A stretch of DNA of 64,000 nt from Rhodanobacter humi (GTDB lineage: Bacteria; Pseudomonadota; Gammaproteobacteria; Xanthomonadales; Rhodanobacteraceae): positions 2,852,001 through 2,916,000 of the forward strand of contig NZ_JBGBPY010000001.1 in NCBI RefSeq assembly GCF_041107455.1. The letters are read 5' to 3'. The translations under genes were made by a program, and so were the position numbers. Below are positions 8,731 through 18,150 of the stretch, piece after piece (within the stretch, counting starts at the first letter, position 1; every line of letters starts with the position of its first letter). Under the pieces are notes generated by a model. The model did no database searches and was not told the origin of the DNA. It saw only the letters and a program-made list of their open reading frames with translations.

Positions 8731-10187
8731 CAGATGGCGAGCAGGGCGATCACGGCGGCCAGACCGAGCAGTACGCGGCTGACGTTGTCCTTCACCGCGA
8801 ACACGACAGGGTCATCGTGCATGATGCCGCGGTGCGCGATGGCCCAGGTGCGGCTGATCCAGTACAACAGCAGCGGACACAGCAGCCACAGATATTGCGG
8901 ATGACGGTACAGCGATTCGCTGGCGGTGCTGTTGATGTAGAGCGCCAGCACCAGCACGGCCAAATAGCCGCTGGATCCACCGAGTGACTGGATCAGCGGG
9001 ATGTCCTCCACATCGTAGCCGCGACCGCTGGCCTTGACCTTGCCGCCCTTCTGCGCCGCCAGTAGTTCGGTGTAGCGCTTGACCATTGCCAGGCTGAGAA
9101 AAATGAACATCGAAAACGCGAGCAGCCAGAATGACGGCGGCGTGTCGAGCGCGGCGGCGCCAGCGAGTATCCGCGTGGTGTACAACAGCGAAAGCACCAC
9201 GACGTCGAGCATCATGATGCGTTTGAACTTCAGGGAGTACGCGCTGGTGAGCAGGTAGTAACCCAGCAGCACCGCGATGAAGGCCGGTGACACCAGCCAC
9301 GCCAGGGCAAAGCTGCCGACCAGCAGGGCGATCGCGGCAATCGGCCCCGCCGTGAGCGGTAGCGTGCCAGCTGCAAACGGGCGATGCCGCTTGCGTGGGT
9401 GCTGGCGATCGGCTGCCAGGTCGAGCAGGTCGTTGGTCAGGTACACGCTGGACGCGCACAAGTTGAAGCAGAGGAAGGCCAGCAACGTGCTCGCAACGGC
9501 ATCGACGTCGAGCATCCGATGGGCTGCGAGCAGCGGCAGAAATACGAGGACGTTCTTGATCCACTGGTGCACGCGCAGCGCCTTGACCCATTGGCGTAGT
9601 GTCGCCTTCGGGGCGGCGAAGGTACGCTCGACCCTGGTTACCCGGGAAGCTGCCAACGAGAGACGAGGGCTTGCTTCGACGACGATGGCAGAGCGCGCGT
9701 ACTTCCAGACATGGAGGTCGACTGCTGCGTTGCCGGCGTAGTCGAACCCGCGTTCACCGTATTTCTCCACCAATGCCCGCGCCTTGTTGGCTCCGGACAG
9801 GTTTCGAGCGCCGTCGCTTGACATCGTGGACTCGAACCCGCCGACGTGGGCGGCCACTCGCCCGGCCAATGCGGCATCCGACGCGGTGCAAAGCACCACG
9901 GGGCGGTTCTGCTGCTCAGCGCGCACCCATGCGATCACGTCATCGTTATAGGGCAACGTGGTGGCATCGAGTTCAACCCGGCGCGCGATCTCCCGCTTCA
10001 GGCGTGCCTTGCCACGCAGCAACCATATAGGCATGGCGAACAGGAGGAGCGGCTTGCGTGCAAGCAGTGCCAGTGCGGATTCGACCAGCAGATCGGAGCG
10101 TATCAGCGTGCCATCCAGATCGACGCATAGCGGCACGATCACGGCTTCTCGTCTTTGCACTGTGGGCACTTGCGTTGTAGGCGTCAT
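8730..10187 (-). CDS. HAD phosphatase-UbiA prenyltransferase fusion (lipid-phospho-pentose synthase type)
   Basis: I use the ATG at 10187 (485 aa); a GTG at 10244 would add 19 residues with no family similarity. Residues 18-210 are a HAD domain with the DLDGT nucleophile motif (Asp23, Asp25). Residues 220-485 are a polytopic UbiA domain with [13 protein letters not shown] starting at Asn252, the aspartate-rich Mg/diphosphate site. In mycobacteria the UbiA homologue Rv3806c joins PRPP to decaprenyl phosphate and a separate enzyme removes the 5-phosphate. Here a phosphatase fold is on the same chain, which could supply that second step. The downstream dprE1 overlaps by 1 bp. The fusion is seen; the reaction is inferred from context. 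Confidence 0.85.
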   Translation of the reverse strand: MTPTTQVPTVQRREAVIVPLCVDLDGTLIRSDLLVESALALLARKPLLLFAMPIWLLRGKARLKREIARRVELDATTLPYNDDVIAWVRAEQQNRPVVLCTASDAALAGRVAAHVGGFESTMSSDGARNLSGANKARALVEKYGERGFDYAGNAAVDLHVWKYARSAIVVEASPRLSLAASRVTRVERTFAAPKATLRQWVKALRVHQWIKNVLVFLPLLAAHRMLDVDAVASTLLAFLCFNLCASSVYLTNDLLDLAADRQHPRKRHRPFAAGTLPLTAGPIAAIALLVGSFALAWLVSPAFIAVLLGYYLLTSAYSLKFKRIMMLDVVVLSLLYTTRILAGAAALDTPPSFWLLAFSMFIFLSLAMVKRYTELLAAQKGGKVKASGRGYDVEDIPLIQSLGGSSGYLAVLVLALYINSTASESLYRHPQYLWLLCPLLLYWISRTWAIAHRGIMHDDPVVFAVKDNVSRVLLGLAAVIALLAI

Positions 10188-10298
10188 CCGAATTCCATTC
10201 CGATCTCTGTTGCTTGCGGGCAAGCGTGGCTGTCTTTCTGCCACCAGGCAGCAGATGCAAACTCAACATGAAGAAGGTTTGATATACGCACTGAAAGC

Positions 10299-11243
10299 TC
10301 AGCCGAGCGCCTGCTTCAGCTCCGGAATGATCTTGAACAGATCCCCAACCAAGCCGAAGTCGGCGATTTCGAAAATTGGTGCCTCGCCATCCTTGTTGAT
10401 CGCCACGATGGTGCCGGCGTCCTTGATGCCGGTGAGGTGCTGGATCGCGCCGGAGATGCCGATCGCCATGTACAACTCGGGGGCGATGATCTTGCCGGTC
10501 TGGCCGACCTGCAGGTCGCTCGGCACGTAGCCGGCGTCGACGGCGGCGCGCGAGGCGCCGACGGCGGCGCCGATCTTGTCCGCGAATTTGAAGATGATGT
10601 CGAAGTTCTCCTTCGAGCCTACGCCACGGCCGCCGGAGACGACCTTGCTGGCGCTCTGCAGGTCCGGTCGATCGCTGCTGCCCTGCTTCAGTTCGACGAA
10701 ACGGGTATGCGTGGGCAGCGCGGCGTCGATGGAGAGCGCCTCGACTGGCGCGATGTTGGAGCCGGTGGGGGCGGCAGGCCAGGAGGCCGAGCGGATCGTG
10801 GCCACGACGGTGTAGCTGGCATCGGCCTCGACCGTGATGATCGCGTTGCCGGCATAGATGGGGCGCTTGAAGGTGTGGGCCGCTTCCACGCTCATCACGT
10901 CGCTGACCTGGGCCACGCCGAGCAGGGCGGCCACGCGCGGGGCGACGTCCTTGCCGAACGTGGTGGACGGCACGAACACGTGGCTATAGCCGGCAGCGGC
11001 CTTGGCGATCTGCGGCGCCAGCACGGCGGCCAGCGGGTGGGCGTTCTCGGCGCGCTCGACGGTGAGCACGCGGCTCACGCCGTCGATCTTCGCGGCCTGG
11101 GCAGAGAGCGTGGCGACATTGTCGGCCAGCACCAGTACGTCGATGGCTTCGGGCTTGACCGCCGCGGCTGCGCTCACGGCGCGCGCGGTGGCGGGGTTCA
11201 GCTTGCCGTCCAGGTGTTCGGCGATGACGAGGATCTTGCTCAT
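10299..11243 (-). CDS. etfA: Electron transfer flavoprotein, alpha subunit
   Basis: The product (314 aa from the ATG at 11243, preceded by AAGGAA) has the ETF alpha N-terminal nucleotide fold (ILVIAEH) and the C-terminal FAD domain signature. That signature includes [14 protein letters not shown] (about residues 200-213), [23 protein letters not shown] and [15 protein letters not shown]. With EtfB it accepts electrons from acyl-CoA dehydrogenases and hands them to ETF-QO. It is downstream of etfB with a 111-bp spacer holding a REP-like palindrome. An upstream in-frame ATG at 11267 adds eight residues that do not fit the family. Confidence 0.96.
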   Translation of the reverse strand: MSKILVIAEHLDGKLNPATARAVSAAAAVKPEAIDVLVLADNVATLSAQAAKIDGVSRVLTVERAENAHPLAAVLAPQIAKAAAGYSHVFVPSTTFGKDVAPRVAALLGVAQVSDVMSVEAAHTFKRPIYAGNAIITVEADASYTVVATIRSASWPAAPTGSNIAPVEALSIDAALPTHTRFVELKQGSSDRPDLQSASKVVSGGRGVGSKENFDIIFKFADKIGAAVGASRAAVDAGYVPSDLQVGQTGKIIAPELYMAIGISGAIQHLTGIKDAGTIVAINKDGEAPIFEIADFGLVGDLFKIIPELKQALG

Positions 11244-11282
11244 GGCGTGGTTCCTTGTGTCTTGCATCTCGACAGGAGCGCT

Positions 11283-11340
11283 GTAGGAGCGGCTTCAGCC
11301 GCGATTCCTTTAAGCCGGTCGCGGCTGAAGCCGCTCCTAC
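11283..11340. repeat. REP-like palindrome between etfB and etfA
   Basis: Two 22-bp arms, GTAGGAGCGGCTTCAGCCGCGA and its exact reverse complement (11319-11340), flank a 14-bp loop. The same arms recur at 20386-20452, and a shortened core is at 33874-33890. This is the dispersed intergenic palindrome type common in Xanthomonadales genomes. As RNA it would form a strong hairpin within the etfBA transcript and could change the ratio of the two subunits. Confidence 0.9.
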
Positions 11341-11354
11341 GGGTGATGTGGGAG

Positions 11355-12101
11355 TTACAGCAGGCCCTTCTGCTTCAGCGCCGCGACCAGTTCGGCGGCG
11401 TCCTTCACCATCACGCCCTTGCTGCGCTTGGCGGGCGCGGCGTAGTGGGTGGTCTTTAGGTGGTCGCCGTTGTCGACGCCCAGCGAGGCGAGCTCGATCA
11501 CGTCGATAGGCTTGCTCTTGGCCTTCATGATGTCGGGCAGCTTGATGAAGCGCGGCTCGTTGAGACGCAGGTCGCTGGTGACGACGGCGGGCAGGTCCAC
11601 TTCGATGGTTTCCAGGCCTGCATCCACCTCGCGCGTCACCGTGGCCTTGCCGTCGGCAATCTCGATCTTGCTGGCGAAGGTGGCCTGCGGGCGGTCCCAA
11701 AGTGCGGCCAACATCTGGCCGGTCTGGTTGGCATCGTCGTCGATGGCCTGCTTGCCCAGGATCACCAGGCCGGGCTGTTCCTTCTCCACCAGTTTCAGGA
11801 GCGTGCGGGCGGCAGTGAGTGGTTGCACGGCATCGCTGGTGGTGACGTGGATGGCGCGGTTCGCGCCCATCGCCAAGCCGTTGCGCAGATGCGCGGTGAG
11901 GTCGGCCGGGCCGATACCTACCACCACCACTTCTTCAGCCAGGCCCTTCTCGCGCAGGCGCAGGGCTTCTTCCAGCGCGATATCGTCGAACGGGTTGGCG
12001 GAAAGCTTCACGCCATCGGTCACCACGCCGGTGCCGTCGGGCTTCACCTGGATGCGCACGTTGTAGTCCACGACACGCTTGTAGCCGACCAGTATCTTCA
12101 T
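11355..12101 (-). CDS. etfB: Electron transfer flavoprotein, beta subunit
   Basis: Starting at the ATG at 12101 (AGGAA 8 nt upstream), this gives 248 residues with the ETF beta start MKILVGYKRVVDYN, the AMP-binding region LGKQAIDDDANQTGQM (about 120-135) and the ETF beta signature segment VDLPAVVTSDLRLNEPR. It forms the FAD/AMP heterodimer with EtfA, encoded next. The longer open frame from 12119 adds six unrelated residues. The 112 bp upstream (12102-12213) separate it from the glycosyltransferase gene at 12214, which is also on the minus strand. Confidence 0.96.
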   Translation of the reverse strand: MKILVGYKRVVDYNVRIQVKPDGTGVVTDGVKLSANPFDDIALEEALRLREKGLAEEVVVVGIGPADLTAHLRNGLAMGANRAIHVTTSDAVQPLTAARTLLKLVEKEQPGLVILGKQAIDDDANQTGQMLAALWDRPQATFASKIEIADGKATVTREVDAGLETIEVDLPAVVTSDLRLNEPRFIKLPDIMKAKSKPIDVIELASLGVDNGDHLKTTHYAAPAKRSKGVMVKDAAELVAALKQKGLL

Positions 12102-12213
12102 GGGGATTCCTAGACTCATGAATAGCCCTTGTGCGGGCCGCAGAGACGGCCATTTTACCCGGTCTCAGGCAGCTATACGAACCAAGCTGTGGGCGGTAGT
12201 TAGTGGGAGGCTT

Positions 12214-14277
12214 TCAGCAGCTGCGCCGCGCGTAAGGATAAGGAGGAGCCTTCGCAGCTTCGTCCAGCCCAATGAGCGCAGCAGCGCTGGCGACGCGGTA
12301 ACCTTCCGCCTGCGCCGCCAGTCCGAGCACTCGTTCGACTGCATGAGCCAGTGTGCCATCGATCTGGCCGGATTCCGGCTCGAATTCATCTACGCCCAAG
12401 TGAGCGTCCAGCAACGGGCGTAAGGCGGCGGGACGCAACCAGAACATGCTGCCAGCAATGAAATTGACGCGTTCGGCTCGTGGCGCCGGGATTCCGAGAC
12501 GGCGGATGAGATAGTCGACGCCGTCCTTGTTCGCACCTATGTATTCGGAGAGTGGTTGCCGATGGCCTTCGGCGTGCACCAAGCCCTGCGTGGCCTCGTC
12601 GCGGAAGGCGGTCGCGATACGCGTGGCGCGTTCAGGTGCAAGTAGCTTTTCCAGCAGTTCGCGACGCCAAATGTCGCCGTCCTGCCGATGGGTGGAGCGC
12701 TTGCCGTGCAGCTTGAGCACGGTGGTCACGCCTTCGTCGAGCAGGCGGTTGGCCACGTGGAGGAACGGCAGGATGTCACGGCCGCGGTTCTCGAATACCT
12801 CGACTTCGGCGTCGATGCCGAGCCGTGCAATTCGCTCGCGCACTGCTCGTTCGCGCTCGGGCGCAGTAGTGATCACGATGCGCCAGTCGAGGCCGCTGGC
12901 GTGCAGCGCCGCGACGAGTTCGTCCAGCAATTCCGGGTACCAGACGTGGAGCACGGCACAGGGGCGGTGATCCGGCGCCGGTGCGGGCTGCAGCGCGGCA
13001 CGGGTGGCTTCCAGCCAGGCGTGGCCGAGCCGGCTGTCGGGTTCCAGCACGGCGCCTTCGGCCCATTCGTTCCAGGCATTGACGAAGACCAGCGGCTGCG
13101 CTGGAAAGCGCCGCCGCGCAACACCGATGGCATGCCGCAGCCAGTCGCGATAGCCGCGCGGCGAGGCATGCGCGAACACGCGGCCGCTGCCGCTGCGCCG
13201 CGGCTCGTTGTCCCAGCCCGGATTGACGCCGGGGTAGCGCGGGTACGCCGGATCGGGCTGTGCCATGGACTGGCGGGCCAGCTCGCGCCAGTCGTGCACG
13301 TCGCCGCGGTAGTCCGGGTTGAGCAGGCGTTGCCGCGCGGTGATCGGCGCGGGCGTGGTGTTGTTCGGCGGGAATTCCACCGCGGCGTCGAAGCCGATCG
13401 TGCGCGGATCGACCCGGTCGAAGCTCTGCACGTAGGCGAGATGGATCTCGCCGAGGCCGTTGGCGCGGCACCACTCACGCCAGAGGGCAGCGGTCGCCTT
13501 CGGGTCCGGCAGCAGGCCGGGGCGGTAGACCAGCAGCAGCGGCTTGCCGTCGACGCGCAGGTAGCGTGGGTCGGCGAGATAGCGCGCGACATGTTCGATA
13601 AAGGCGAGGTCGTCGGCGGGGCTGTGCCGCTGCCCGATCAGGATGTCGTCGGCGCGGCCGTCCCAGCGCCGCGACCAGTTCTCGTTGGCCCAGCACAGGC
13701 ACAGCGGCAGGTCGAGCGTGGAGTCGGCCAGCCATTGCTGCAGCGGCGTTTCCAGCAGGGTCTTGCCGGCGAACCAGTAGAAGTAACTGCAGAACGTGCC
13801 GATACCGTACTCGCGGGCCAGCTGCATCTGTCGGCGCATCGTGTCCGCCAGGCGCAGGTCGTAGAAGCCCAGCTCGCCGGGAAGGCGCGGCTGCGCATGC
13901 CCTTCGAACTGCGGCAGCGCGCGTGTCACGTTGTGCCACTCGGTGAAGCCCTCGCCCCACCATGCGTCGTTCTCCGGAATCGGGTGGAACTGCGGCAGGT
14001 AGAACGCCACCACGGTGGCGGGCAGCGGCGTCGGCAGCGTGCCGTTACGCCGGGGGGCGAAACCGATCGCGCGTCCGGCGGCCTGGCTGCGCGGCCGATG
14101 CTCGGCCTGTGACGCTTCGACCGACTGGCCGCGCGGCCCCTGCGGCAGCAGGCCGGCGTGCCTATCCAGGAAGCGCTGGCGCAGCCGGTCGCGCGTGGCG
14201 CCTGGCATCGGGGTCAGCCGGAAGCCGATGCGCAGCGCGGTGAACAGACAGCGTTTGGCGAAGTCGCGTGCGGACAT
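12214..14277 (-). CDS. WbsX-like / rhamnan synthesis RgpF two-domain glycan protein
   Basis: This is a 687-residue protein. Residues about 85-430 are a WbsX/GH99-like domain: VVAFYLPQFHPIPENDAWW, GFTEW, CWANENWSRRWDG and FVNAWNEWAEG are its hallmark motifs. Residues about 435-680 match the RgpF/rhamnan-synthesis F domain, with HVWYPELLDEL, ENRGRDILPFL, KLHGKRSTH and FIAGSMFWLRP. Proteins with this pair of domains occur in O-antigen and rhamnan clusters. Both domains look intact. It is 50 bp downstream of another large glycosyltransferase and the two form a unit inserted between the ETF genes and ETF-QO. The sugar is not predictable. Confidence 0.88.
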   Translation of the reverse strand: MSARDFAKRCLFTALRIGFRLTPMPGATRDRLRQRFLDRHAGLLPQGPRGQSVEASQAEHRPRSQAAGRAIGFAPRRNGTLPTPLPATVVAFYLPQFHPIPENDAWWGEGFTEWHNVTRALPQFEGHAQPRLPGELGFYDLRLADTMRRQMQLAREYGIGTFCSYFYWFAGKTLLETPLQQWLADSTLDLPLCLCWANENWSRRWDGRADDILIGQRHSPADDLAFIEHVARYLADPRYLRVDGKPLLLVYRPGLLPDPKATAALWREWCRANGLGEIHLAYVQSFDRVDPRTIGFDAAVEFPPNNTTPAPITARQRLLNPDYRGDVHDWRELARQSMAQPDPAYPRYPGVNPGWDNEPRRSGSGRVFAHASPRGYRDWLRHAIGVARRRFPAQPLVFVNAWNEWAEGAVLEPDSRLGHAWLEATRAALQPAPAPDHRPCAVLHVWYPELLDELVAALHASGLDWRIVITTAPERERAVRERIARLGIDAEVEVFENRGRDILPFLHVANRLLDEGVTTVLKLHGKRSTHRQDGDIWRRELLEKLLAPERATRIATAFRDEATQGLVHAEGHRQPLSEYIGANKDGVDYLIRRLGIPAPRAERVNFIAGSMFWLRPAALRPLLDAHLGVDEFEPESGQIDGTLAHAVERVLGLAAQAEGYRVASAAALIGLDEAAKAPPYPYARRSC

Positions 14278-14327
14278 GGTGGTCTATCGGTGGTGATGCC
14301 GGAGCATCGGCGTTGGCGCGCACACGG

Positions 14328-16427
14328 TCAATCCAGCACGCGATGCAGGACGGCGGCGGCGGCGGCGGCGGAGAAGTGCTGCTGTACGTTGTCGAGGCCG
14401 CGGGCGGAGAGTTGCTGCCAGAGTGTTTCGTCGCGCTGCAGCCGCCGCATCGCCGCGACGATGGCGGCCGCATCGTCGGCCACCAGCACGTTCACGCCGT
14501 CGGCGAGCTGCATGCCTTCCACCGCGACGGTGGTGGCAATCACCGGCACGCCGTGGCTCATCGACATGTTGATCTTGCCCTTCACACCGGCGCCGAAACG
14601 CAGCGGCGCCAGCGTAGCGAGACAGTTGTCCAGCCAGGGCGCAAGCTCGGCCACGCGGCCGTGGAATTCGAGTCCTGGCGCGGCCAGCTCGTGCCGTGCC
14701 GTGCACGGCATGTCGCCGAGCACGTGCACGCGGATGTCGGGTAGCGCCTCGCGCAGCTTCGGCAGGATCTCGCCGGCGATCCAGCGGATCGCGTCGCTGT
14801 TCGGCGGGTGGCCATAGCCGCCGATGAAGACCAGGTCGCGGCGCCCCGCGTGCGGGTGCCGGCAGCCATGCACGTCGTGGATGTTGGACAGCAGCTCCAC
14901 CCGTGCCTGTGGCAACAGCCGCGCCAGCAGTGATTGTTCGTGCGGGCTGACCACGAAGCTGACGTCGGCCTGTTCGATCAGGGCCAGCTCGCTGCGGCGG
15001 GCGGCTTCGGCTTGGCGGGCCATGATCGTGCTGCCGCCGAGTTCGGCGGCGCGCCGCTCGCGCAGGAAGTGCAGGTCCACCGTGTCGAAGAGCAGCTTTG
15101 CCTGCGGCGCGTGCCGGCGCACCAGTCCGGCGTACTGGCCGGCGACGGTGTGCCGGCACAGGATCACCGCGTGCAGTTCGCTGCCGTGCTCGCGCAGCCA
15201 GCGCGGCAGGTCCGCCACCCACGGCTTGCTCAACACTTCGCAGCCTAGCGCGCCGAGCGCGTCGATCTCCGCCGGGCTGGCGCGGCCGTCGTCGGGCAGG
15301 AAGGCGGTGCTCCAGCCCTGTTCGTCGAGCAGGCGCAGGATCGCGCACAGGCGCAGCGAACCGGAGTCGCGCGCAGGCTCCGGCGTCATCGCGTCCACCA
15401 CCAGCACGCGGCCGCGCCGGCGCCAGTGGATCGCGCGTTCGAGTGGCGTGCCGGCGGGCGGCTGGGCGGCGAGTTCGGCCGTCCATTTGTCGACGAACTT
15501 TGCCTGGTTGGGTCGCTGGTGACGCTTCATGCCGCGGTTGAGGTCGATGCCGGCGCTGATGCCCTCGCAGTGGATCACCGTGCTGGCCGGTTCGTAGTAC
15601 ACGCGCAGGCCGAGCCGGCGCACCGCGAACGCCAGGTCGGCATCCTCGTAGTAGGCAGGTGCGTAGCGTGCGTCGAAGCCACCGACACGCTGGAACAGCT
15701 CGCGGCGGATCATCAGCGAGGCGCCAGAGACGTAGTCGACCTCGCGGCGGCAGCGGAACAGTGGTACGTCGCGTGGTTCGAAACGGCCGGTGGTCCAGCA
15801 GCTTCCGTCGGCGAACACCAGGCCGCCAGCTTCCTGCAGGCGGCCGTCCGGATAGACCAGCCGGCTGCCGGCGATGCCGCAGTCGGCGCGCTCGGCGAAG
15901 CAGTCGAGCAGTGCGTCCAGCCAGCCGGGCGTGACCTGGGTATCGTTGTTGAGGAACAGCAGGAATTCGCCGCGTGCCGCGGCGGCGCCGGCGTTGCAGC
16001 TGCCGATGAAGCCGAGGTTGGCGGCGTTGCGCAGCAGGCGCAGGCCGCCGACCTGCACCAGTGTGACGGCGCTGGCATCCGGTGAGGCGTCGTCCACCAC
16101 GATCACCTCGAACGGCGCCTGCGCACCGTGTTTCGCCAGTGAGCGCAGGCAGGCGAGGGTATGGGCGAGTTCGCCGTGAACCGGGATGATCACCGACACC
16201 TGCGGCTCATCACCGGCCGGCAGTGCGAACGGCGCGAACGGTTCGTCCAGCGGCAGCAGCGCCAAGGCCTCGTCCAGCTCAGGTCGTGACTGGAATTCCT
16301 GCCGCATGCGTGCCAGCGTGCCGCGCCAGCCGCGCAGCGCAAGGCTGCCGCGCGTACGCTGCCACAGGTAGCCGAGGCGCTTGAGTCGCCAGTGCAGATT
16401 GCCGATCAGCGGACTGCCCTCAACCAC
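14328..16427 (-). CDS. Bifunctional GT2-GT4 glycosyltransferase
   Basis: The 699-residue product begins at a GTG (16427) directly abutting the stop codon of the ETF-QO gene. Residues about 75-300 are a GT2 domain (VSVIIPVHGE, IVVDDASPD, LFLNNDTQV, VSGASLMIRRELF, YYEDADLAF). Residues about 345-699 are a GT-B/GT4-like domain (VLVVDAMTPEPARDSGS, VFIGGYGHPPNSDAI, FGAGVKGKINMSMSHGVPVI). Such proteins build polysaccharide chains in the cytoplasm. The next ATG lies about 40 residues in and would remove an N-terminal stretch but no catalytic motif, so the start is moderately uncertain. It is probably co-transcribed with 12214-14277. Confidence 0.87.
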   Translation of the reverse strand: MVEGSPLIGNLHWRLKRLGYLWQRTRGSLALRGWRGTLARMRQEFQSRPELDEALALLPLDEPFAPFALPAGDEPQVSVIIPVHGELAHTLACLRSLAKHGAQAPFEVIVVDDASPDASAVTLVQVGGLRLLRNAANLGFIGSCNAGAAAARGEFLLFLNNDTQVTPGWLDALLDCFAERADCGIAGSRLVYPDGRLQEAGGLVFADGSCWTTGRFEPRDVPLFRCRREVDYVSGASLMIRRELFQRVGGFDARYAPAYYEDADLAFAVRRLGLRVYYEPASTVIHCEGISAGIDLNRGMKRHQRPNQAKFVDKWTAELAAQPPAGTPLERAIHWRRRGRVLVVDAMTPEPARDSGSLRLCAILRLLDEQGWSTAFLPDDGRASPAEIDALGALGCEVLSKPWVADLPRWLREHGSELHAVILCRHTVAGQYAGLVRRHAPQAKLLFDTVDLHFLRERRAAELGGSTIMARQAEAARRSELALIEQADVSFVVSPHEQSLLARLLPQARVELLSNIHDVHGCRHPHAGRRDLVFIGGYGHPPNSDAIRWIAGEILPKLREALPDIRVHVLGDMPCTARHELAAPGLEFHGRVAELAPWLDNCLATLAPLRFGAGVKGKINMSMSHGVPVIATTVAVEGMQLADGVNVLVADDAAAIVAAMRRLQRDETLWQQLSARGLDNVQQHFSAAAAAAVLHRVLD

Positions 16428-18038
16428 TCACAGATTCTGGTAATTCGGCCCCGAACCACCCTCCGGCGTCACCCAGGTGATGATCTCGTACGGGTCCTTG
16501 ATGTCGCAGGTCTTGCAATGCACGCAGTTGGCGGAGTTGATCTGCAGGCGCTTGCCGTGCGGGGCGCTTTCGTCGGCCACCATCTCGTAGACGTTGGCGG
16601 GGCAGAAGCGGGTGCAGGGGTTGTCGTACTCCTCCACGCAGCGGGTGGCGCAGATGTCGGTGTCGGCCACGTGCAGGTGGATGGGCTGGTCCTCGTCGTG
16701 CTCGGTGGCGGCGAAGTAGACGCCGGCGAGGCGGTCGCGCGGCGGCAGTTCGCGCTGCACGTAGTCGCGCTTCGGTTCTTCCTGCTGGCCGAGCTTGTGC
16801 AGGCTGGACCAGTCGGGCTTGTTCTTCAGCGTCCACGGCGAGCGGCCGCCGGTGATCGTTTCCCATGCCGCATTGAGCATGCCGAACCACAGGCCCTTCT
16901 TGAAGCCGGGCTTGATGTTGCGCACCTTCTTCAGCTCGGCCATCGCCTCGGAGCCGCGCAGCTTCGCGTCGAAGCCATCGGCCTTGAGCCCGTTCGCGAC
17001 GAGGTGTTCGGCGGCGAGCATGCCGCTGCGGATCGCTTGGTGGGTGCCCTTGATCTTGGGCACGTTGAGCAGGCCGGCGGTGTCGCCGATCAGCAGCGCG
17101 CCGTGCATCTCGCATTTCGGCAGCGACTGCCAGCCGCCCGTGACGATGGCGCGTGCGCCGGCGGAAAGGATGTTGCCGCCTTCCAGCAGCGGCTTCACGT
17201 GCGGGTGGTTCTTCCACTGCTGGAAGGCTTCCCACGGCTGGTAGTTGGGATCGCTGTAGTCGAGGCCGCTGACGTAGCCCAGCGCGATGCGGTCCTGGTC
17301 CAGGTGGTAGAGGAAGCCGCCGCCGTAGGTGTGGCTGTCGGCGGGCCAGCCGAAGCTGTGCACGATCTTGCCCGGCGTGGCGCGGCCGGCGGGCACCTGC
17401 CAGAGTTCCTTGATGCCGATGGAGTAGCCCTGCGGGTCGCTGTCCGCGTCCAGCTTGAAACGCTTGATGAGCTGCTTGGTGAGGCTGCCGCGCGCGCCTT
17501 CGGCGAGCACGGTGACCTTGGCCTTGATGTCGATGCCCTGGGTGTAGCCCGGCTTGTGCGAGCCGTCCTTCGCCACGCCCATGTCGCCGATGCGCACGCC
17601 GGCGACCGAGCCGTCCTCGTTGTAGACGACATCGGCGGCGGCGAAGCCGGGAAACACGTCCACGCCCAGCGCTTCGGCCTGCGGCGCCAGCCAGGCGCAC
17701 ATGGCGCCCAGCGAGACGATGAAGTTGCCGTGGTTGTGCATGCCCGGCGGCACTGGCAGCTTGCGGCCGCCGGTCTTGCTGAGCAGCCAGAACTCGTCCT
17801 CACCGGCCGGCACGCAGATCGGCGGCGGGGCGTTGCGCCAGCCGGGCAGCAGGGCGTCCAGCGGACCGGGCTCGATCACGGCGCCGGAGAGGATTTGCGC
17901 GCCGATGGTCGAGGCCTTCTCGATCACGCACACCGTGGTGTCGGGCTGGAGCTGCTTCAGCCGGATCGCGAACGACAGCCCGGCCGGACCCGCGCCGACC
18001 ACGACGACGTCGTATTCCATGGTTTCGCGTTCGCTCAT
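16428..18038 (-). CDS. Electron transfer flavoprotein-ubiquinone oxidoreductase
   Basis: The ATG at 18038 gives 536 residues, normal for ETF-QO. It opens with the FAD-binding VVVVGAGPAGLSF (11-23), followed by SGAVIEPGPLDAL. The C-terminal part has the 4Fe-4S cysteines in NPCTRFCP and NCVHCKTCDIKDP, then the family ending VTPEGGSGPNYQNL. The enzyme sits on the inner membrane and passes electrons from ETF to ubiquinone. It is 4.3 kb from etfBA, with two glycosyltransferases between. The open frame extends 69 residues further upstream without family resemblance. Confidence 0.96.
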   Translation of the reverse strand: MSERETMEYDVVVVGAGPAGLSFAIRLKQLQPDTTVCVIEKASTIGAQILSGAVIEPGPLDALLPGWRNAPPPICVPAGEDEFWLLSKTGGRKLPVPPGMHNHGNFIVSLGAMCAWLAPQAEALGVDVFPGFAAADVVYNEDGSVAGVRIGDMGVAKDGSHKPGYTQGIDIKAKVTVLAEGARGSLTKQLIKRFKLDADSDPQGYSIGIKELWQVPAGRATPGKIVHSFGWPADSHTYGGGFLYHLDQDRIALGYVSGLDYSDPNYQPWEAFQQWKNHPHVKPLLEGGNILSAGARAIVTGGWQSLPKCEMHGALLIGDTAGLLNVPKIKGTHQAIRSGMLAAEHLVANGLKADGFDAKLRGSEAMAELKKVRNIKPGFKKGLWFGMLNAAWETITGGRSPWTLKNKPDWSSLHKLGQQEEPKRDYVQRELPPRDRLAGVYFAATEHDEDQPIHLHVADTDICATRCVEEYDNPCTRFCPANVYEMVADESAPHGKRLQINSANCVHCKTCDIKDPYEIITWVTPEGGSGPNYQNL

Positions 18039-18150
18039 CGCATTCCCCGGGGTATTGGCTGCACGGCTTGAGCGTGCGTCACGGTATGGGTCAGGTCCGC
18101 CATTGTCCGAAATGGCGCGTGGCGCGGCAACGCGCGCTGCGCGACGCCGG

